Made by a program: the position numbers and the translations under genes
Assembly (NCBI GenBank): GCA_964036315.1
Contig: OZ038496.1
Coordinates: forward strand, 21,276,685 to 21,340,684
Length of the DNA stretch: 64,000 nt
Origin: Acanthosepion esculentum
Lineage: Eukaryota; Mollusca; Cephalopoda; Sepiida; Sepiidae
Reading direction: 5' to 3'
The notes under the pieces: model-generated
What the model was told of the DNA's origin: nothing
Seen by the model: only the letters and a program-made list of their open reading frames with translations
Database searches by the model: none
In this document: positions 11,500 to 24,055 of the stretch, one piece after another
Numbering within the stretch: position 1 is the stretch's first letter
Layout of the letters: each line of letters starts with the position of its first letter

Positions 11500-13140
11500 T
11501 GCTAGCTATTAATACTGGCAATTAATATATATAACATTACATATGTATATGATTTAACAGAATTTCTGTTAATAAAGTGTTTAATATTAGACTAGAATGA
11601 TAATTATTAAATTAAGGAAGTATTGAACAGTTATTACATCTACTTTAATAATATTAATAATATATAAACTCACCATTGCAATAGTAATTAAGTTTGCATA
11701 TTCATCCTTATTCCAACCATTATTCTTAACTCTTTGCAAAATATCAACTGAAATTTCACTAAAATAAATTCTCTTTACTCTATCATTGCTTATTACAATT
11801 TTTTGTTATTGTTTCTTTTTATAAATTGCCATTGTTATGTTAGTAACATCTATGGATCATGGTAAATATTTAAAATGTATGGTTTTCGTTGTCCTTATTA
11901 CACTTCTAATTACTCTTAGCAGTAAGATCTTCCCTTTAAAGATTTGTTTACACATCAATTAAACCATTCAAAATTTATCTGTATTATTGATATTGTTTAT
12001 AATCTATTGTGTTTTGATTTTCTTATAACTGCTTCCTTTTAAAATCAATATAATTTTTTCTTACCTGACCTTAAGATACTAAATTTTACAAGTTTCTATA
12101 AAGGAGCTTATTGGCCAGCTTTATTATTTGTTTTTCATATTCATATCATTTCTTAAATATATAATACTTGTTTTATATCTCATTATTATTTTACAGATCT
12201 TTGTTATCCTTAAAAACACGGTTTAAATTTGTCTCCAAGAGGCTCATAGCGTTATAGAAAACTGAAAATCCATCTATGTTATTGCTTTCACTTTTAACAG
12301 TTATTATCAATTATGTAACAACATTAATTATATCTCACTTTATTATCATAGTTATTTCTATTATTAATTAAAGATGTTTTTCTTCCATTGTAATATACTG
12401 TTTGTCATTAAAAAAGTGTTTACTTTTATAATTATTATTGTTAACAATAGCCAATAATTTTGTCATAATAGTCTAATATCATTAAAACTATTCATTTTTA
12501 TCATTTTGTTAATCCAAGTCTGTTATTATTTTAAAAAAATATTTTCCTTACCAAAATATATCTCTATGACTTAAGGGTAATATAAAAAAAGGCATTTATC
12601 TAAATTATTGGTATTATTAATTTATATAATCAGTCATAACAAAATCAATCTACCATGTACTAACATTGCCTAATATGCAGAATAGTCCTTTCTATTCTAT
12701 TTTATTTTAGCCCTTTAAGAGAAAATACTAACAGATTTCTTTCTCAAATGTGTTTATACTACTTGTTATTGAATAAGAAGCTTGTCTCCTGAATTTTACA
12801 CAGGAATTGACTACTGCAGATTTAGCAAATGCATATTCTTTCCTGTTACTTTTTATTTTCTGGAAAATATATAGACCCTTCTATTTCAATCAATTTCTCT
12901 CAACAATAAAAACATAATCAATTTCTATCAAATAGACTCTGCATTACAGCATTATTTTTCTAATTTTTATTTATTTATTTATTGAGCACTTTCATTTCTT
13001 CTTAACTGTAATTTCATGTTTGTATATTTTGTTTTGTCTATCCTTCCCAAGTTTACAGCTGCCATGAATTTCTTTTTCTAATTTTACTTTTTACCAATTC
13101 CAGAGATTTGTTCAAACTATAAAAAAAAGAATCAACTTAT
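11500..13140. other. very AT-rich stretch, no gene seen
   Basis: Dominated by ATTATT/TTAATA words. No open frame of note, no TIRs and no SINE boxes recognised. Confidence 0.5.
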
Positions 13141-13229
13141 TAAAACAAAACAAAATATATGCACACACACACGCACACACAAGATTTGTTTTTCATTGAA
13201 AGGATTCTGTTATCAAATAACTTCCAATA

Positions 13230-13390
13230 TTTCCAACCTATTTTTTTTCTATTTTTTCCTTTGTATTTTTCAAGCAACTTTTTGGGTTTTTTTTTTTTTT
13301 TTCCAAGTCTACTTTTCTTTCAATCTGTAAACTCTTATAGACAAAGATTTTACTTTCTTTTTTCTTTTTCACTCCCTTCACCTTTTATAA
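13230..13390 (+). repeat. T-rich polypyrimidine stretch
   Basis: Long T runs with scattered C, including a T run at about 13287-13303. The F-rich ORF over it is compositional. Confidence 0.6.
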
Positions 13391-13929
13391 TCAAGTCAAG
13401 TGATGATCAATGACTTCATATTATTTAGCTTATTTTGTTTTCAATATTGATTCAATACAATGGAGTTCAGAGGAAGGATCTTCATTATTTTTCTTGGCTT
13501 TATATTCAACTACCTCAAGATATTTTTCTTTGTGTTGACATATTCTTAATGTATTTTGGCATGATTAACTTGAATCAGCTCGCTTTTCACTTTTCATACA
13601 TATACTTAAGAGAAAAGCTCCAGCACTGAACTACAGTCCACCATGTCGATACATTAATTTCTTTGTGCCAGTAACTAACCTTTGTAATCCACAACAACTT
13701 AGACAAAAAAACACTTCCTACTCAAAAGTCAATGAGACCCCTTTAGTAGTAGATATTTATCCATACACCCATTCAATGTGAATGTGGCATAAGACTGAGT
13801 TTAAAGCACATGCATAGACAAGGGATAAAAATTGCTGAAGCCTTCTTGGTTCTTTCTCTTTTAGGGATATTTCAGACACCCTAGTCCCCTCCTGAGAGAG
13901 AGATAGTGCTTGGTAGGAACCAAGGCTGG

Positions 13930-14335
13930 CTCAAGGTACTGCCAACTTGGACAGTCACCCAGAGCACCATCATGCCGCCATGTCATGTGTTTGGGATCTT
14001 CCAAAACTAAAGCTTATAAAAACATACTTGCAGTCATCCATGACTTTAGACAGATTAAATTCTTTGGTTATTTTGTCAATAGAAAATGATCTTGTAAAGA
14101 AGATAGGTGTAGAAATTGCCATGAAAAGATTTGCAAATCTAAAGCCTAGAAAAATGTTTTAGGGGGGATAATAAATGTTTTCTTTAGTTTGTATTAAGTT
14201 GTATATTGTAATAAACTCATTATTCTACATTTACAGTTTTTCTCCTTGGGGAAATTTTTAAAAAATTATACTTGTAAGGGTGCCGAAGTTCAGCTTGCCT
14301 GGGGTGCTAGCAACCCTATGGCCATCACTAGTGGG
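13930..14335 (+). mobile_element. hAT transposon remnant (ZMYM-like transposase C-terminus)
   Basis: Codons from about 14000 to 14161 read LKLIKTYLQSSMTLDRLNSL, then VILSIENDL, and end with a stop. This is the signature of the C-terminal dimerisation region of hAT transposases of the kind related to ZMYM/finger-MYM proteins. Downstream at 14278-14330 the words GGGTGCCGAAGTTCAGC and CCTGGGGTGCTAGCAACCC resemble the subterminal GC-rich ends of such elements. Upstream catalytic parts are missing or unreadable. Confidence 0.7.
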
Positions 14336-14867
14336 GGCAGCTCCCTGGGGCTTGAGCACATTATATTAATTTTTAACCACCCAACCAGTTACAAACAAAC
14401 ACACTGTAGAGGCAATAGGAAACAACTGCTGCAATAGTTTATGAATACCAAACAGCTTTAAGAAAACTTCCAATATGGAGAAAATAAATATTGACTAGTT
14501 TTAAAGTGTCCTAGATACCCAGTTCATAGACAAGGCTGTTACTAACAAAGTTGAAGGAGTCACCTTTAAACTATATTGAACTTTTACTGACAGACATATA
14601 GATAAAAGTATTTAGATATATTACCGGTTGTAAATGTTATGATGCAGGAAAAAGGATATTAGGACAGCTTGATTAGTTTTATTGCAAGGAAGTTGAGTGA
14701 ATTGAGCCCATAACAATGTCCCAATTGCAACTGATAAAGTGTGCATAAATGCATGAATTAACATATATACACATACATCTATGCCAATCTCCAAGCACAT
14801 ATGTATGTTTAGATTTATGTGCACACTAGTTTTATCTCTTCTAATGAAATTTATGCGTGCGTGTGTA

Positions 14868-14869
<2 letters not shown>

Positions 14870-14932
<63 letters not shown>
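14870..14932. repeat. (CATA)n(TA)n(GA)n compound microsatellite
   Basis: Eight or so CATA units pass into TA and then GA dinucleotides without a break. Confidence 0.95.
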
Positions 14933-14933
<1 letters not shown>

Positions 14934-15004
14934 TGCACACATCTAATATTCTATAACCTAATGATGTAGAATAAAAGGATATATTTAAATAACTATGCCT
15001 TCTT

Positions 15005-15560
15005 CGTTTATGTGCTGTGTCCATTCAGGACTTTGGCAATCATGGCTCTCCACAATTTCCTATCTTTTGTAATTCTTAGTAAATTTTGTCTTTTTGCTAT
15101 CTCTCCTAACCCCTGTTCTGCCAATCCTTTACACAAGCTCATTAGGTAGGTTATATGCTGTTTTCCTCTGTCTCTCTTGACTTCAATCTGTCCTGTGAAT
15201 ATCAAATTTTCCAAGCCCTCTTTCCTCATTATGTGCCCTAGAAATTTAAACTATCTCTTTCTAATATTAAGTATAAATGTCCTTTTTGTTTCAATTCTCT
15301 CTAATACTTTGTCATTGCTCACCTATTCATTCCATGATGTTCTCAGCATCTTTCTGTAGAACCAGATTTCTGTTGCTTCAAGTCTCTTCATCTTTGAAGA
15401 GATTGTCCAGCATTCACAATCATATAGGAGGACTGATATCAGTTCAATACTCTTTTCTTTGTTTTTAACAAAATTTTTCTGTTTCTTAATATTTTCCTTA
15501 GTTTTTGGATGGCATCTTTCACTTCCCCAATGCGCCTTTGGATTTCAGTGTCGCACTTTC
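15005..15560 (-). mobile_element. RTE-like LINE, 3' half
   Basis: The longest copy of this family here. At its 3' end (15008-15229) the minus strand keeps an open frame with KRQNLLRITKDRKLWRAMIA, the conserved last block, and ends at a stop about 10 residues later. Further upstream it continues through the FYRRMLRI-type and TKKRV-type blocks (15340-15500), with frameshifts. It is 5' truncated near 15560. Confidence 0.75.
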
Positions 15561-15728
15561 CATATATACTTTTCAATAAAATATGATATAATATAATCGC
15601 CTTGCTTATCAATGCACTTGATTGATCAGTAGTGAATATTAATCATATAGGTTGAACATTATACAGTGAAAATTTCAAATCAAAATTCAGCTAATAACCA
15701 GTGAGAGGATGAACATTTATTGATCTAT

Positions 15729-15765
<37 letters not shown>

Positions 15766-16230
15766 CAGTAAATAAAATAATAATGTAGCTATTAATGCTA
15801 GCAATTCATATAAGTAAAATTATGTAATTTAATGTGTATTAAATTTAATAGACTTTCTGCTCATAAAGTGATCAATATTAGGCTAGAGTGGTAAATATTA
15901 TTAAATTAGATATAATGCATAATATAATATCATATCTAATATAATTAGATATGATAATAAGTATTGAATACAATCTTCATGGTCATGCATGAAACAGACT
16001 GTCAATACTCAATGTTGACCTCAGTATCTACTATTTTATATATATATATATATAAATATAAATTTAATAAATTCACTTATATATAAAGTATACAAATTTA
16101 ATAAATTCATTTCATTTTGGCCTTGAAAAAGTCCACATCGAATGAAACATGTCAGCTAATAATACAGTTTTCCTGTTGTCTTTTACCTTTATAGATATTG
16201 TCATTTTCTACAGGTTAATTCTGAGAAATT

Positions 16231-16268
<38 letters not shown>
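15561..16268. other. AT-rich spacer with (TA)n tracts
   Basis: (TA)n runs at 15733-15761, 16034-16053 and 16237-16268. The segment 16115-16165 contains CCTTGAAAAAGTCC followed by ATGAAACATGTC, resembling the repeat R hairpin region. No gene. Confidence 0.6.
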
Positions 16269-16269
<1 letters not shown>

Positions 16270-16272
<3 letters not shown>

Positions 16273-16726
16273 ACAAGCTATTCATTTACGCGCTCACCCA
16301 TCAATTAGAGCAGCTAGCCAATCACTGTTGCTGAAAGCTGCTTAAGCATATTTGTGTTCATTCAACACCCACACAGCCCAACTGTGTTTTATATAGCAAC
16401 TAATCTAAACAGATCATAATTACAGTTTCTGGTAAAATGTACATCATCTGGCAGGATCAATACTTTTTTAACAAGGCCCTTATGCTCAAACCCTCAGTCA
16501 CGATGATTTGTGTCTTCTTGCTAACACAACAACTGTTTTCTCTACCAAATTTCACTTACAAGGTTTTAGTTCACCCATGGTATTGTTTTCTGGAACTTTC
16601 CAATAGTCCCACAGGCTGAGATCACCTCCCTAGTTCAATAACATCAAGAAGTCACTACTCCCCACTGACATGATGAGATTCAAATTTGAGTCTCATGGTT
16701 AGAAAGCATATGTTCTTACCACACAC

Positions 16727-16735
<9 letters not shown>
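16270..16735 (-). mobile_element. long tRNA-type SINE, near full length (family B)
   Basis: On the minus strand the head (16670-16733) has GTGTGGTAAGAACATATGC as A box region and CTCAAATTTGAATCTC as B box region, with tRNA-like spacing. The body contains ACCTTGTAAGTGAAATTTGG and ends with the GTGTTGAATGAACACAAATA block near 16340. Both ends touch (TA)n tracts (16237-16268 and 16730-16773). At about 465 bp it is long for a SINE. Homologues: 18535, 37395, 59460. Confidence 0.75.
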
Positions 16736-16785
<50 letters not shown>

Positions 16786-16790
16786 TAATA
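16730..16790. repeat. (TA)n(CA)n microsatellite
   Basis: TA run of about 43 bp followed by a short CA run, directly upstream of the SINE head in SINE orientation. Confidence 0.95.
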
Positions 16791-17224
16791 TGTGTATGTG
16801 TTTGTTTCCTGCAATTCCCTTGTACATTTTTATTTTTCTTTAGATGCAGAAACACTGAAGTACACACCACTACAGTTTCTGTGTTTTTGGGCCAGTTTGC
16901 CTACATTTCCATCTCCCATGAAGAGACATCCATTGAGAAAAGGAAACAAGTGATGGGTGGGTTAATGGGGAAAGGGTTGGTGGATGGATGATGGATGTGA
17001 GAGTGATATAACTGCTGGCAAAAGTTCGGCCTTGTTGCAAGTGGGAGGAGGATGCATGCAGCCGGAGGAATAACGGAAATTATGTACGTATAGAGTAGTA
17101 GAAGCGAGATTATCTGAGAGCCAGTAAGTCAATGCTCTCTTGTTCCGATAGACTCAATTTTTGTTTTTTTAATCCAATTTGTATTTGCAGATAATGGTAA
17201 CTAAGATCAATCCTATACTGTTGC

Positions 17225-17475
17225 TGATTTAGGATTAGTTAAGAAAACTCATGATTCTTTAGGAGACGTAAGAAAAAGGCTAAATTTATTAATAGCTACA
17301 AAGTTTAGAAAATTGTGGAGAGTCATGATCATTAACATCCTGAAGTGACATGTCACATAGAAGAAGTAGCTTGTGTAAATGGTTGGCAGAACAGGGTTTA
17401 GGAGACAACAAAAAAAACAAAATTTATTAAGAGCTCAAAGAACAAGAAATTGAGGAGAGCCATGATATCAGATTT
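17225..17475 (+). mobile_element. RTE-like LINE 3' end, two tandem units
   Basis: The last block (words matching RKLWRAMI in other copies) with ATTGTGGAGAGTCATGATC and CATCCTGAAGTGACATG occurs at 17310-17355, and a second unit with GAGGAGAGCCATGAT at 17450-17475. The repeated 3' unit also occurs at 20295 and 42425. Confidence 0.6.
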
Positions 17476-17512
17476 TTTTTAAGCAGTGATAGCTAAAACA
17501 GATATGTACTTT

Positions 17513-17513
<1 letters not shown>

Positions 17514-17604
<91 letters not shown>
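17514..17604. repeat. (TA)n(GA)n microsatellite
   Basis: About 44 bp TA followed by about 46 bp GA. Confidence 0.95.
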
Positions 17605-17607
<3 letters not shown>

Positions 17608-17794
17608 CTCTGGGTATTTTTATTTAAAGATAAATTAGGATTGAAAGTTTAATAAAAAGATTAAAATTATACTTGTTTAATTTTTGCTTGTAAAATCAGT
17701 AAAATATATTTGAATTCTATTATTTCACTTAATATATTTTTTTCATCATTAATTTACAGCCTGGATCTCTGTGCTGAGGATTTATCATTATTTA

Positions 17795-18132
17795 TACTAT
17801 TTACATTTGGACTATTGCCCTCATCTTTGTTGCTGTTATTACAATGTTTCAGATGTTGTGCTTTCCGGCATTCATCGGGTGCATGTTGATCCACTTAACC
17901 TAAAGGGAATTCTGAACTGAACCCTTTATTTAATCAATTGGGATAGACTGATCTTACTCCACTGCCCATGTCTAGGGATATCTCATCTAGTTCTTATTTT
18001 TAGTACTGCTCAGTTATTGTTTGCCCCGTTTCCACTGAGTCCAAGTACCCATTGCCTAGCCCAGGGATTGAACCTACAATTACTATGTCACCAAATTCCC
18101 AAACCAGCACTTTAATCCACTATGCTATTTTT
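17795..18132 (-). mobile_element. tRNA-derived SINE, full length (family A)
   Basis: Minus-strand head at 18060-18130 has AGCATAGTGGATTAAAGTGC (A box) and GGTTCAATCCC (B box, close to the RNA polymerase III consensus). The body has AAATAAAGGGTTCAGTTC; the 3' domain has AAACATTGTAATAAC and CAAAGATGAGGGCAATAGTCC, ending TGTAAATAGTATAAATA. Other copies: 51775-52080, 58685-58985; partial 34440, 36780, 52436. Confidence 0.8.
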
Positions 18133-18534
18133 TTTATTTCCTTTTATATACCCACAAGCTCAACATTGTCCCTCTCTGAGAATAACGGTTTCTGATAGTC
18201 TATTATTTTCACTGAATATGAGCTGAATGTATTGAAATATGAAAGAGCATCTCTTTAAAAAGCCATCAATGGAAGAGAAGATTGAACAGTAAAGTCTGAA
18301 ACAAATATTTAGCTGAGAGATTAACAGACAAATTGTCCGAATGAAAAATCATGAGAGCAAAGGGACAAATGGTACAGGGCGGAAAGTAGTGGAATAAGTT
18401 ATTACTATATATGTTCCCCTCATACACAAAGTAAAAATGATCTAAGCACATTCTTGTATGAACTCGTATATGTCTATATCACACATGCACATCGTATATA
18501 TATATGTGTGTGTGTGTGTGTGTTCCTGAAAATC

Positions 18535-18860
18535 ATACCACTAGTTGATCCAAGCCTTGTGAGTGAAATTGGGTAGACAGAACCCTTGGGGGCCATTGAT
18601 AGCTGTGCTAGCACAAAGTCACAAGTCATTGTAACCGAGGGTTTGAGTGTGCTGGCCTTGTTCAGATTGTTGATTATGCTAGATAATACGCTCTCACCCA
18701 GAAACTGTAACTAAAGTTTGCTCAGCATAGTTGCAGTATAAATCACAGGTTGGCTCTGTGGGTGTTGAATAAACACAAATGTGGCTGAGCTAGCGTCTGT
18801 AATAGGGATTGGCTAGCTGCCCTAATAGATGGCTATCCTTGAATACGAGTGGCCAGCTAT

Positions 18861-18861
<1 letters not shown>
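18535..18861 (+). mobile_element. long tRNA-type SINE, 3' two thirds (family B)
   Basis: Starts with CCAAGCCTTGTGAGTGAAAT and continues through GTCACAAGTCATTGTAACC, GTTGCAGTATAAATCACAGG and GGCCAGCTATTATTA. It runs directly into (TA)n at 18862-18901. The tRNA head is absent. Confidence 0.75.

Positions 18862-18901
<40 letters not shown>
18862..18901. repeat. (TA)n microsatellite
   Basis: Continuous with the SINE 3' end on its left and abutting a perfect hairpin on its right. Confidence 0.95.
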
Positions 18902-18904
<3 letters not shown>

Positions 18905-18942
18905 GAAATTCATCAAGGAAGGCATCATCCTTGATGAATTTC
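18905..18942. repeat. perfect 15-bp stem, 8-nt loop hairpin
   Basis: GAAATTCATCAAGGA (18905-18919) is exactly complementary to TCCTTGATGAATTTC (18928-18942). Confidence 0.9.
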
Positions 18943-19009
18943 ATCTTAATATCAAGAAACTGATTAGACAAGATTGGGTTTCCAGTTCCTTCAAAATCTA
19001 CTTCAAATC

Positions 19010-19211
19010 TGTTGTGTCATAAATAGGAAAGGTTGGCACACATATAGAAAATAAGAAGTAGTTTATTTTGGAGAATAATATTGTACACAGTTGAGTACAC
19101 AGACTAATGTAATAATCAGTTAAGCGTTAAGTTATCTCACTCAGTAAGAGAGTGTGCTGTTTAAATAGTCTTAGACCGGTCCATTTTGTGGGGGTGTTCA
19201 GCTACTCCACA
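19010..19211 (-). mobile_element. possible solo LTR
   Basis: Read on the minus strand it starts TGTGGAGTAGC and ends GACACAACA. It holds a TATA-like CTATTTAAAC about 50 bases in and an AAATAAAC poly(A)-type signal in the last third, the usual LTR order. No target-site duplication is visible, so this stays tentative. Confidence 0.35.
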
Positions 19212-19314
19212 AAAAAATTTAAACTTCTAATGTTTTCACCTAAACTCTGAAATTTTATTTACTATTTATTTATTTTTCCTCAATAAGAGTAGATAGCATT
19301 ATCTATTATCCAGT

Positions 19315-19475
19315 TCACACTCCTCCGAAGGCTTTTGAACAGGAGTAAAGGTTTATTCCTTGTTTCCTGTTTAGGACTGGATTTCCAGTTTCTTTTAAAG
19401 TCTTCTCATTCTCTTTCATTCCCAGTAGCCTCTTGTGTCTTTGTGGCCTTATTGCCTCGCTTGAGGTGAATTGAT

Positions 19476-19511
<36 letters not shown>
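19315..19511 (+). mobile_element. jockey/CR1-like LINE 3' UTR with (TA)n tail
   Basis: Homologous to 62085-62295: both carry TTTGA-CAGGAGTA-AGGTT, AAGTCTTCTCATTCTCTTTC and a GAGGTGAATTGATTAAA-like end that becomes (TA)n (19481-19511). Confidence 0.7.
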
Positions 19512-19514
<3 letters not shown>

Positions 19515-20294
19515 AATTTCCCTTGTTTGTGACTCCCTAAGAATTGACAGGAAAGTGTACTGAATCAACTATTTTCCCCTGGATCACAGACTTGAGAATT
19601 TGTCTAAATTGACTGACAGTCTGAAACTGAATGAGCTTCCCATTTTTTTATATTTATTTCTTTCTCTTCCGCATTGCCAATGCCCTCAGTTGATTGACGA
19701 GGAAATTATTTGATTTCTAAATAAAATAAACTATAAGAAATAACAAAATAAAAATAATAAAAAAATAGCAAACGTTTTTTCCCCAAATTGCTATGATGGA
19801 AATCAATTGATTTCATCCAGTTATGTATTTTGATAACAACAAGAAAATATTATAATGTGCATTTTTACGCCCAAATCTATTTTATCAGTCTCACCTCTGC
19901 CTGGCCTGTGACCAGGAATACAATGGCAGAGGTAGTATCATCAATAACACCCTCTACTCCCACTAAAATAATAAAGAACATTGCTAAGGTAATTGTGGCA
20001 GTATCTTTTAAGAAAAAAAAATCATCAGAGAGGAATTCTATAATTCAGCAATGAATCTGGAAATGTTTCCATCCTAAATGCTGTTGATAAAAGTTCTGTA
20101 TTAAGATGAAGTTGATCCAATAAATACGTTTTGTTGAATTTTCTTTCTGAAAATAATTTTGATTTAATTATATTTTTACATTATGAACAAAGTTTTATTT
20201 AACAAAAAGAAGAAAAATAACTATTTCAAAATTTTAATGACATATTTTATCTTTTTTCATTACATAAAAAATTCAACTCTTAGTATGTTTCCGC

Positions 20295-20530
20295 TTCTTT
20301 TATATGCCATGTCCTGAAAGGACACATCAACTATGGCTCGCCACAACTCAGTTTTTTTTTTTGTTGGGGGCTCCTCTATATAACTTTTGTCTCTTTACCA
20401 TCTCTCTGTATTTATTCTGCCATCCATATATTTTCTCTTTCATATGTCCTTTCAGGATGTGTGTGATTGTGGATCTCTGCAACTTCCTGTATTTTCTTTC
20501 TCTAAGTAACTTTTTTGTCCTTTTACTATC
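20295..20530 (-). mobile_element. RTE-like LINE 3' end, tandem pair
   Basis: Two copies of the terminal unit, each starting with ATGTCCT-AGGA words (20307 and 20443), follow each other by about 140 bp in the same orientation. The 5S-tRNA SINE begins immediately after the second. Confidence 0.6.
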
Positions 20531-20532
20531 AA

Positions 20533-20905
20533 CTTATGGCTACACCAGTTCCCGTGTACGATCACCGAAGTTAAATAGCATCAAGCCTGATCTCTACCTA
20601 GATGGGTAACCGCTTGGGAATACCAGGTGCTGTAAGCTTGGATATGCAGGTGGTGTAATAGATAATGGCTCAGGATTGTTAATCAAAGGCCTGAGTTTCA
20701 ATTCCCATTAAGTTTGTTATATTCACTCGCATGTAAATACCCTTGGGAAAGGTATGAATCCATCTCTTCTCTCCTCCAGCTATGGGTTAATTAGTAAGAC
20801 TTGTAACACTAAACCATTATTATCTCTAAAAAACAAAAAATTCTTATAATCTAAAAATATTTTCTAACTTTAAATAAGGGTTGATAAGTCATAAAAATGA
20901 ATCAG
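20533..20905 (+). mobile_element. composite 5S rRNA-tRNA SINE (family E)
   Basis: 20533-20639 is clearly derived from 5S rRNA: CGATCACCGAAGTTAAATAG (box A region), GATGGGTAACCGCTTGGGAA and TACCAGGTGCTGTAAGC (box C and end). 20640-20712 is a tRNA-like module with GGTGGTGTAATAGATAATGG and GAGTTTCAATTCC. A body with CTATGGGTTAATTAGTA and a tail with GGTTGATAAGTCATAAAAA follow. Two polymerase III heads in series identify a 5S-tRNA type SINE. Other copies at 23700, 62300 and, partially, 6265 and 44715. Confidence 0.85.
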
Positions 20906-21991
20906 TCTCTTTACTATCCATCTTTGTTCTTGTTCCGTCACCCATCTTATGGGTACTAAACTGCCTGTTTTCTTCTGTGACATTCTTTTTTACAGTAAGG
21001 TGTGAACCTGTACAAGACCCGGGGACCAATTGAGGTAGGGGGTTATGTTAAGAGGTGGTTTATATGGATAGGAGACGATAACGGTTAACTCAAGACTTGA
21101 ACAGCTTAAGATTGTAGTGATTGGGGAAGCATTCTCTTGGGAGTCTAGCAGATTTCATAATATGGTTTAAAGAGTATCCTCCCATCATTCAGCCATTTTC
21201 CCAGTACCCAGTCAAATTTATACATTGTATTTGTGATTTAAGATGTGATGCACAAAATATATTTAAGCTCCTTTCAATCTTCTTGCTGTTGCTAAGAGAT
21301 ATATAAAAAATAAATAAAACACACATAGAGAATCCTACCATTTCCATTTTTGCTATAATCATTATTTTTAAATTCATATATTTTCATTCATCTTCTTTCA
21401 TCACCCACATTTCCACACATGCAGTTCCTTCACACACAGTAAATATCTTGGCTCAAATCAGATGTCAATCATTTTTAAAACTTGATTGTGTCATGATAAA
21501 TGCCAAGAACTTCTTTCTTTCACTCTCTTACAACTTTTAATCTTGTTGGCCAAAGATAGTGTTACATATACCCCAAAATGTGTTCTTTTCTTTTTTTCCA
21601 ATTAACGAAAACTTTTCCCATGTGAGTCAAAGTGTAAGAACAAACGCCTACTGTTTTAAGTAGTTTTCTGTCAGAATAGAATCTGTAATGCAATAGGTCA
21701 ACACCATTAACAACACACTATCTATGAAGTAAGCCATTAAGAAAAATACTTCACAGATTGCTATTAAAATAATAAATAATAATTGTATTGTCAGCTGACT
21801 GAGTACTTTAATTATTCTCAGTGTTGAGTGGTTGAGAAAGATTAAACAATATTTTAGACTACAAATTTGGCAAAATTGATATTTTTACATTGGTTTTATT
21901 TATTTTTCTGTCAGTTTCATTGGATAAGTTACCAAGCAATATTATGGGTCATCCAGATTTATTATATGAGTAAAATAAAATTAGTTGCCAT

Positions 21992-22496
21992 CAGGGCTGG
22001 TGCATACTACCCTTGAACCTCTTGCCCAGTGAAAAGATGAAAAATATTTGTGGACTTTGACATCATTCTGGAGTTTTTTTGCCCAAATCTGTGAATTTGT
22101 GTTACTCATAATAAGTCTCATTAAAACACAATATAAAATTCACTATTTTTATCCATAATGTTGAACATGTTAAAATTATTCAACTTTTTAACAAGAAAAA
22201 TCTCAAGTTGATGTTAAAAATTGCCGTGAAACATTGTTGATTTATTTAAAATGTAATGATGTATTATGACAAGTCTCTAATTTGTAGTTAGATACATTGT
22301 ATTTATTTTCAGTTTTTCTAGTTTAATTGTTCACCTATATTGCATATGATCAATTATTGTAGATAATTAGGTTACAATAAAATTTGTATTTACCTTGTAA
22401 AAATTAAGAGGTAGTAGAGTGGGGGTCTCCATACCATAGATTCAAGGGGGGCATCATAGTTGAGGGGGAGCTCACAAGACCCTTGCACCTGCCCTG
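21992..22496. mobile_element. hAT-type non-autonomous element
   Basis: The ends are inverted: CAGGGCTGGTGCA on the left and TGCACCTGCCCTG on the right. They are flanked by 8-bp sequences GTTGCCAT and GCTGCAAT that agree at 6 of 8 positions, as expected for an aged hAT target duplication. The inside is AT-rich with GC-rich subterminal parts and no transposase frame, so it must have depended on a hAT enzyme made elsewhere. Confidence 0.8.
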
Positions 22497-23699
22497 GCTG
22501 CAATAAAAACTAGCAAAACAAGCTTTCTTCCCTGGAATTTCTCTGCTTTTTTAAATGCATCTTATCCTCTTTCTCTGTCTCTCCACAAAGTATTACGGTA
22601 CTTTGTATTCTCATACAAAATTACATTGTACTATTTCCACAAATCCTGTTCATAGTTAATAATACAAAAAGTTGGTATTTGATGATTCCAACAAAAGAAA
22701 TAAAGATATTTCATCGGTATGAGTCAATGTTTTTTATCCATGTGTGTAGTGTCATGTAAAATTCTACAGGTTATAAAGATTATTGCTCACTTTTATTTTC
22801 ACATAGTATTTCTACATCAATTTGATGTTTTAAATGTTCTTTTTAGCATAAACAGTTACAGAAAGCTACAGCAAATTCAGCTGACAAAAAATATATCAAA
22901 ATGATACAAATAATGTTTTGGTGTCATAAAAGATGTGTTAATTTTATCATAGGAGGCAGCTGACAATAATATTAATTATAACTAAAATTCTTGGTTGATA
23001 AAAGCAATAAGATAAAATGATTAGCAAGTGAGAATTTATTGAAAGATTATTTCTGTTTACTTAAGGAGATGAATATTCACTGTGAAATAGAGGCTGATCG
23101 GCTGTGCTGCTAATCATCCTTACTCTGATACATTACTGATACAGGCAACCATGAATGCTAATACTATCTTGATCCTGGCTTCAAGTGATTGAAGTATAGA
23201 GACTTCAGTATTAATCTGACAGATAGATCAGTAAGTAGTAAGCCCTTGCCCTGTGGTTAGCATTGTCACATTGTTATAAAGGCAGCTCTGGGTTATGAGT
23301 TTTCTTGAGATATGAACAAACATGTCCGTTTACATTTCATCAATTTTAAATCAACCATGATGAATTCCTCAGCTACTACAGGCCAGAAAGTATTCAATGT
23401 TTGGCAACACCTGTCGTCTCTTGGAGTTTCTCTTACAAGATTTTTATTGGTTCTTGATTTATGCTAAGCTAAGCTTAATATGGTATGTGGCTAAATAGGA
23501 GGAAAAGAAAGGCAGAATGATTGCGTTTGGTCTGCCTGACTTGATAATCAACATTTGAAATCCTGGCTTTTAGCAAGACTCAAAAACCATCCTATGGGTG
23601 CCAGTGGGAAACACACTCAGCCACCACAGCAGGCCTCAGATTTTCATTGTTTCTTTGTTACACTTGTTTGATATTTTTCAAGCAATTAAGCTCCAAACT

Positions 23700-24055
23700 G
23701 AAAAGGTTTATGGCCATATCACCGATTTTCACATGATCACCAAAAATAAGCAACTTCAAGCCTGGTCATTACATAGATGGGTGACTGCATAGGAATATCA
23801 GGTGCTGTAAGCTTGGGTGTACAGGTGGTGTAACAGATAACTGCTAGAAATTTGAAATTGGAGAGCCAAGTTTCAGTTCCAGTCAGGTTCATTATATTCA
23901 CTTATGTGCAAATACCTCTTCTCTCCTAGCTATGGGTTAATTAGTAGGACTTCAGTAAATCCTTATTATCTCCAAATAATTCTTACAATCTAAAAATATT
24001 TTTTGGCTTTAAATAATCTGCAAAAGGTTGATAAGTCATAAAAAATCAAATCAAT
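23700..24055 (+). mobile_element. composite 5S rRNA-tRNA SINE (family E)
   Basis: 5S part at 23705-23813 (GATGGGTGACTGCATAGGAA, ATCAGGTGCTGTAAGCTTGG), tRNA-like part to about 23885 (GGTGGTGTAACAGATAAC, AGTTTCAGTTCC), then the same body and GTTGATAAGTCATAAAAAA tail as at 20533. More diverged in the 5S box A region (CACCAAAAATAAGC). Confidence 0.8.
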
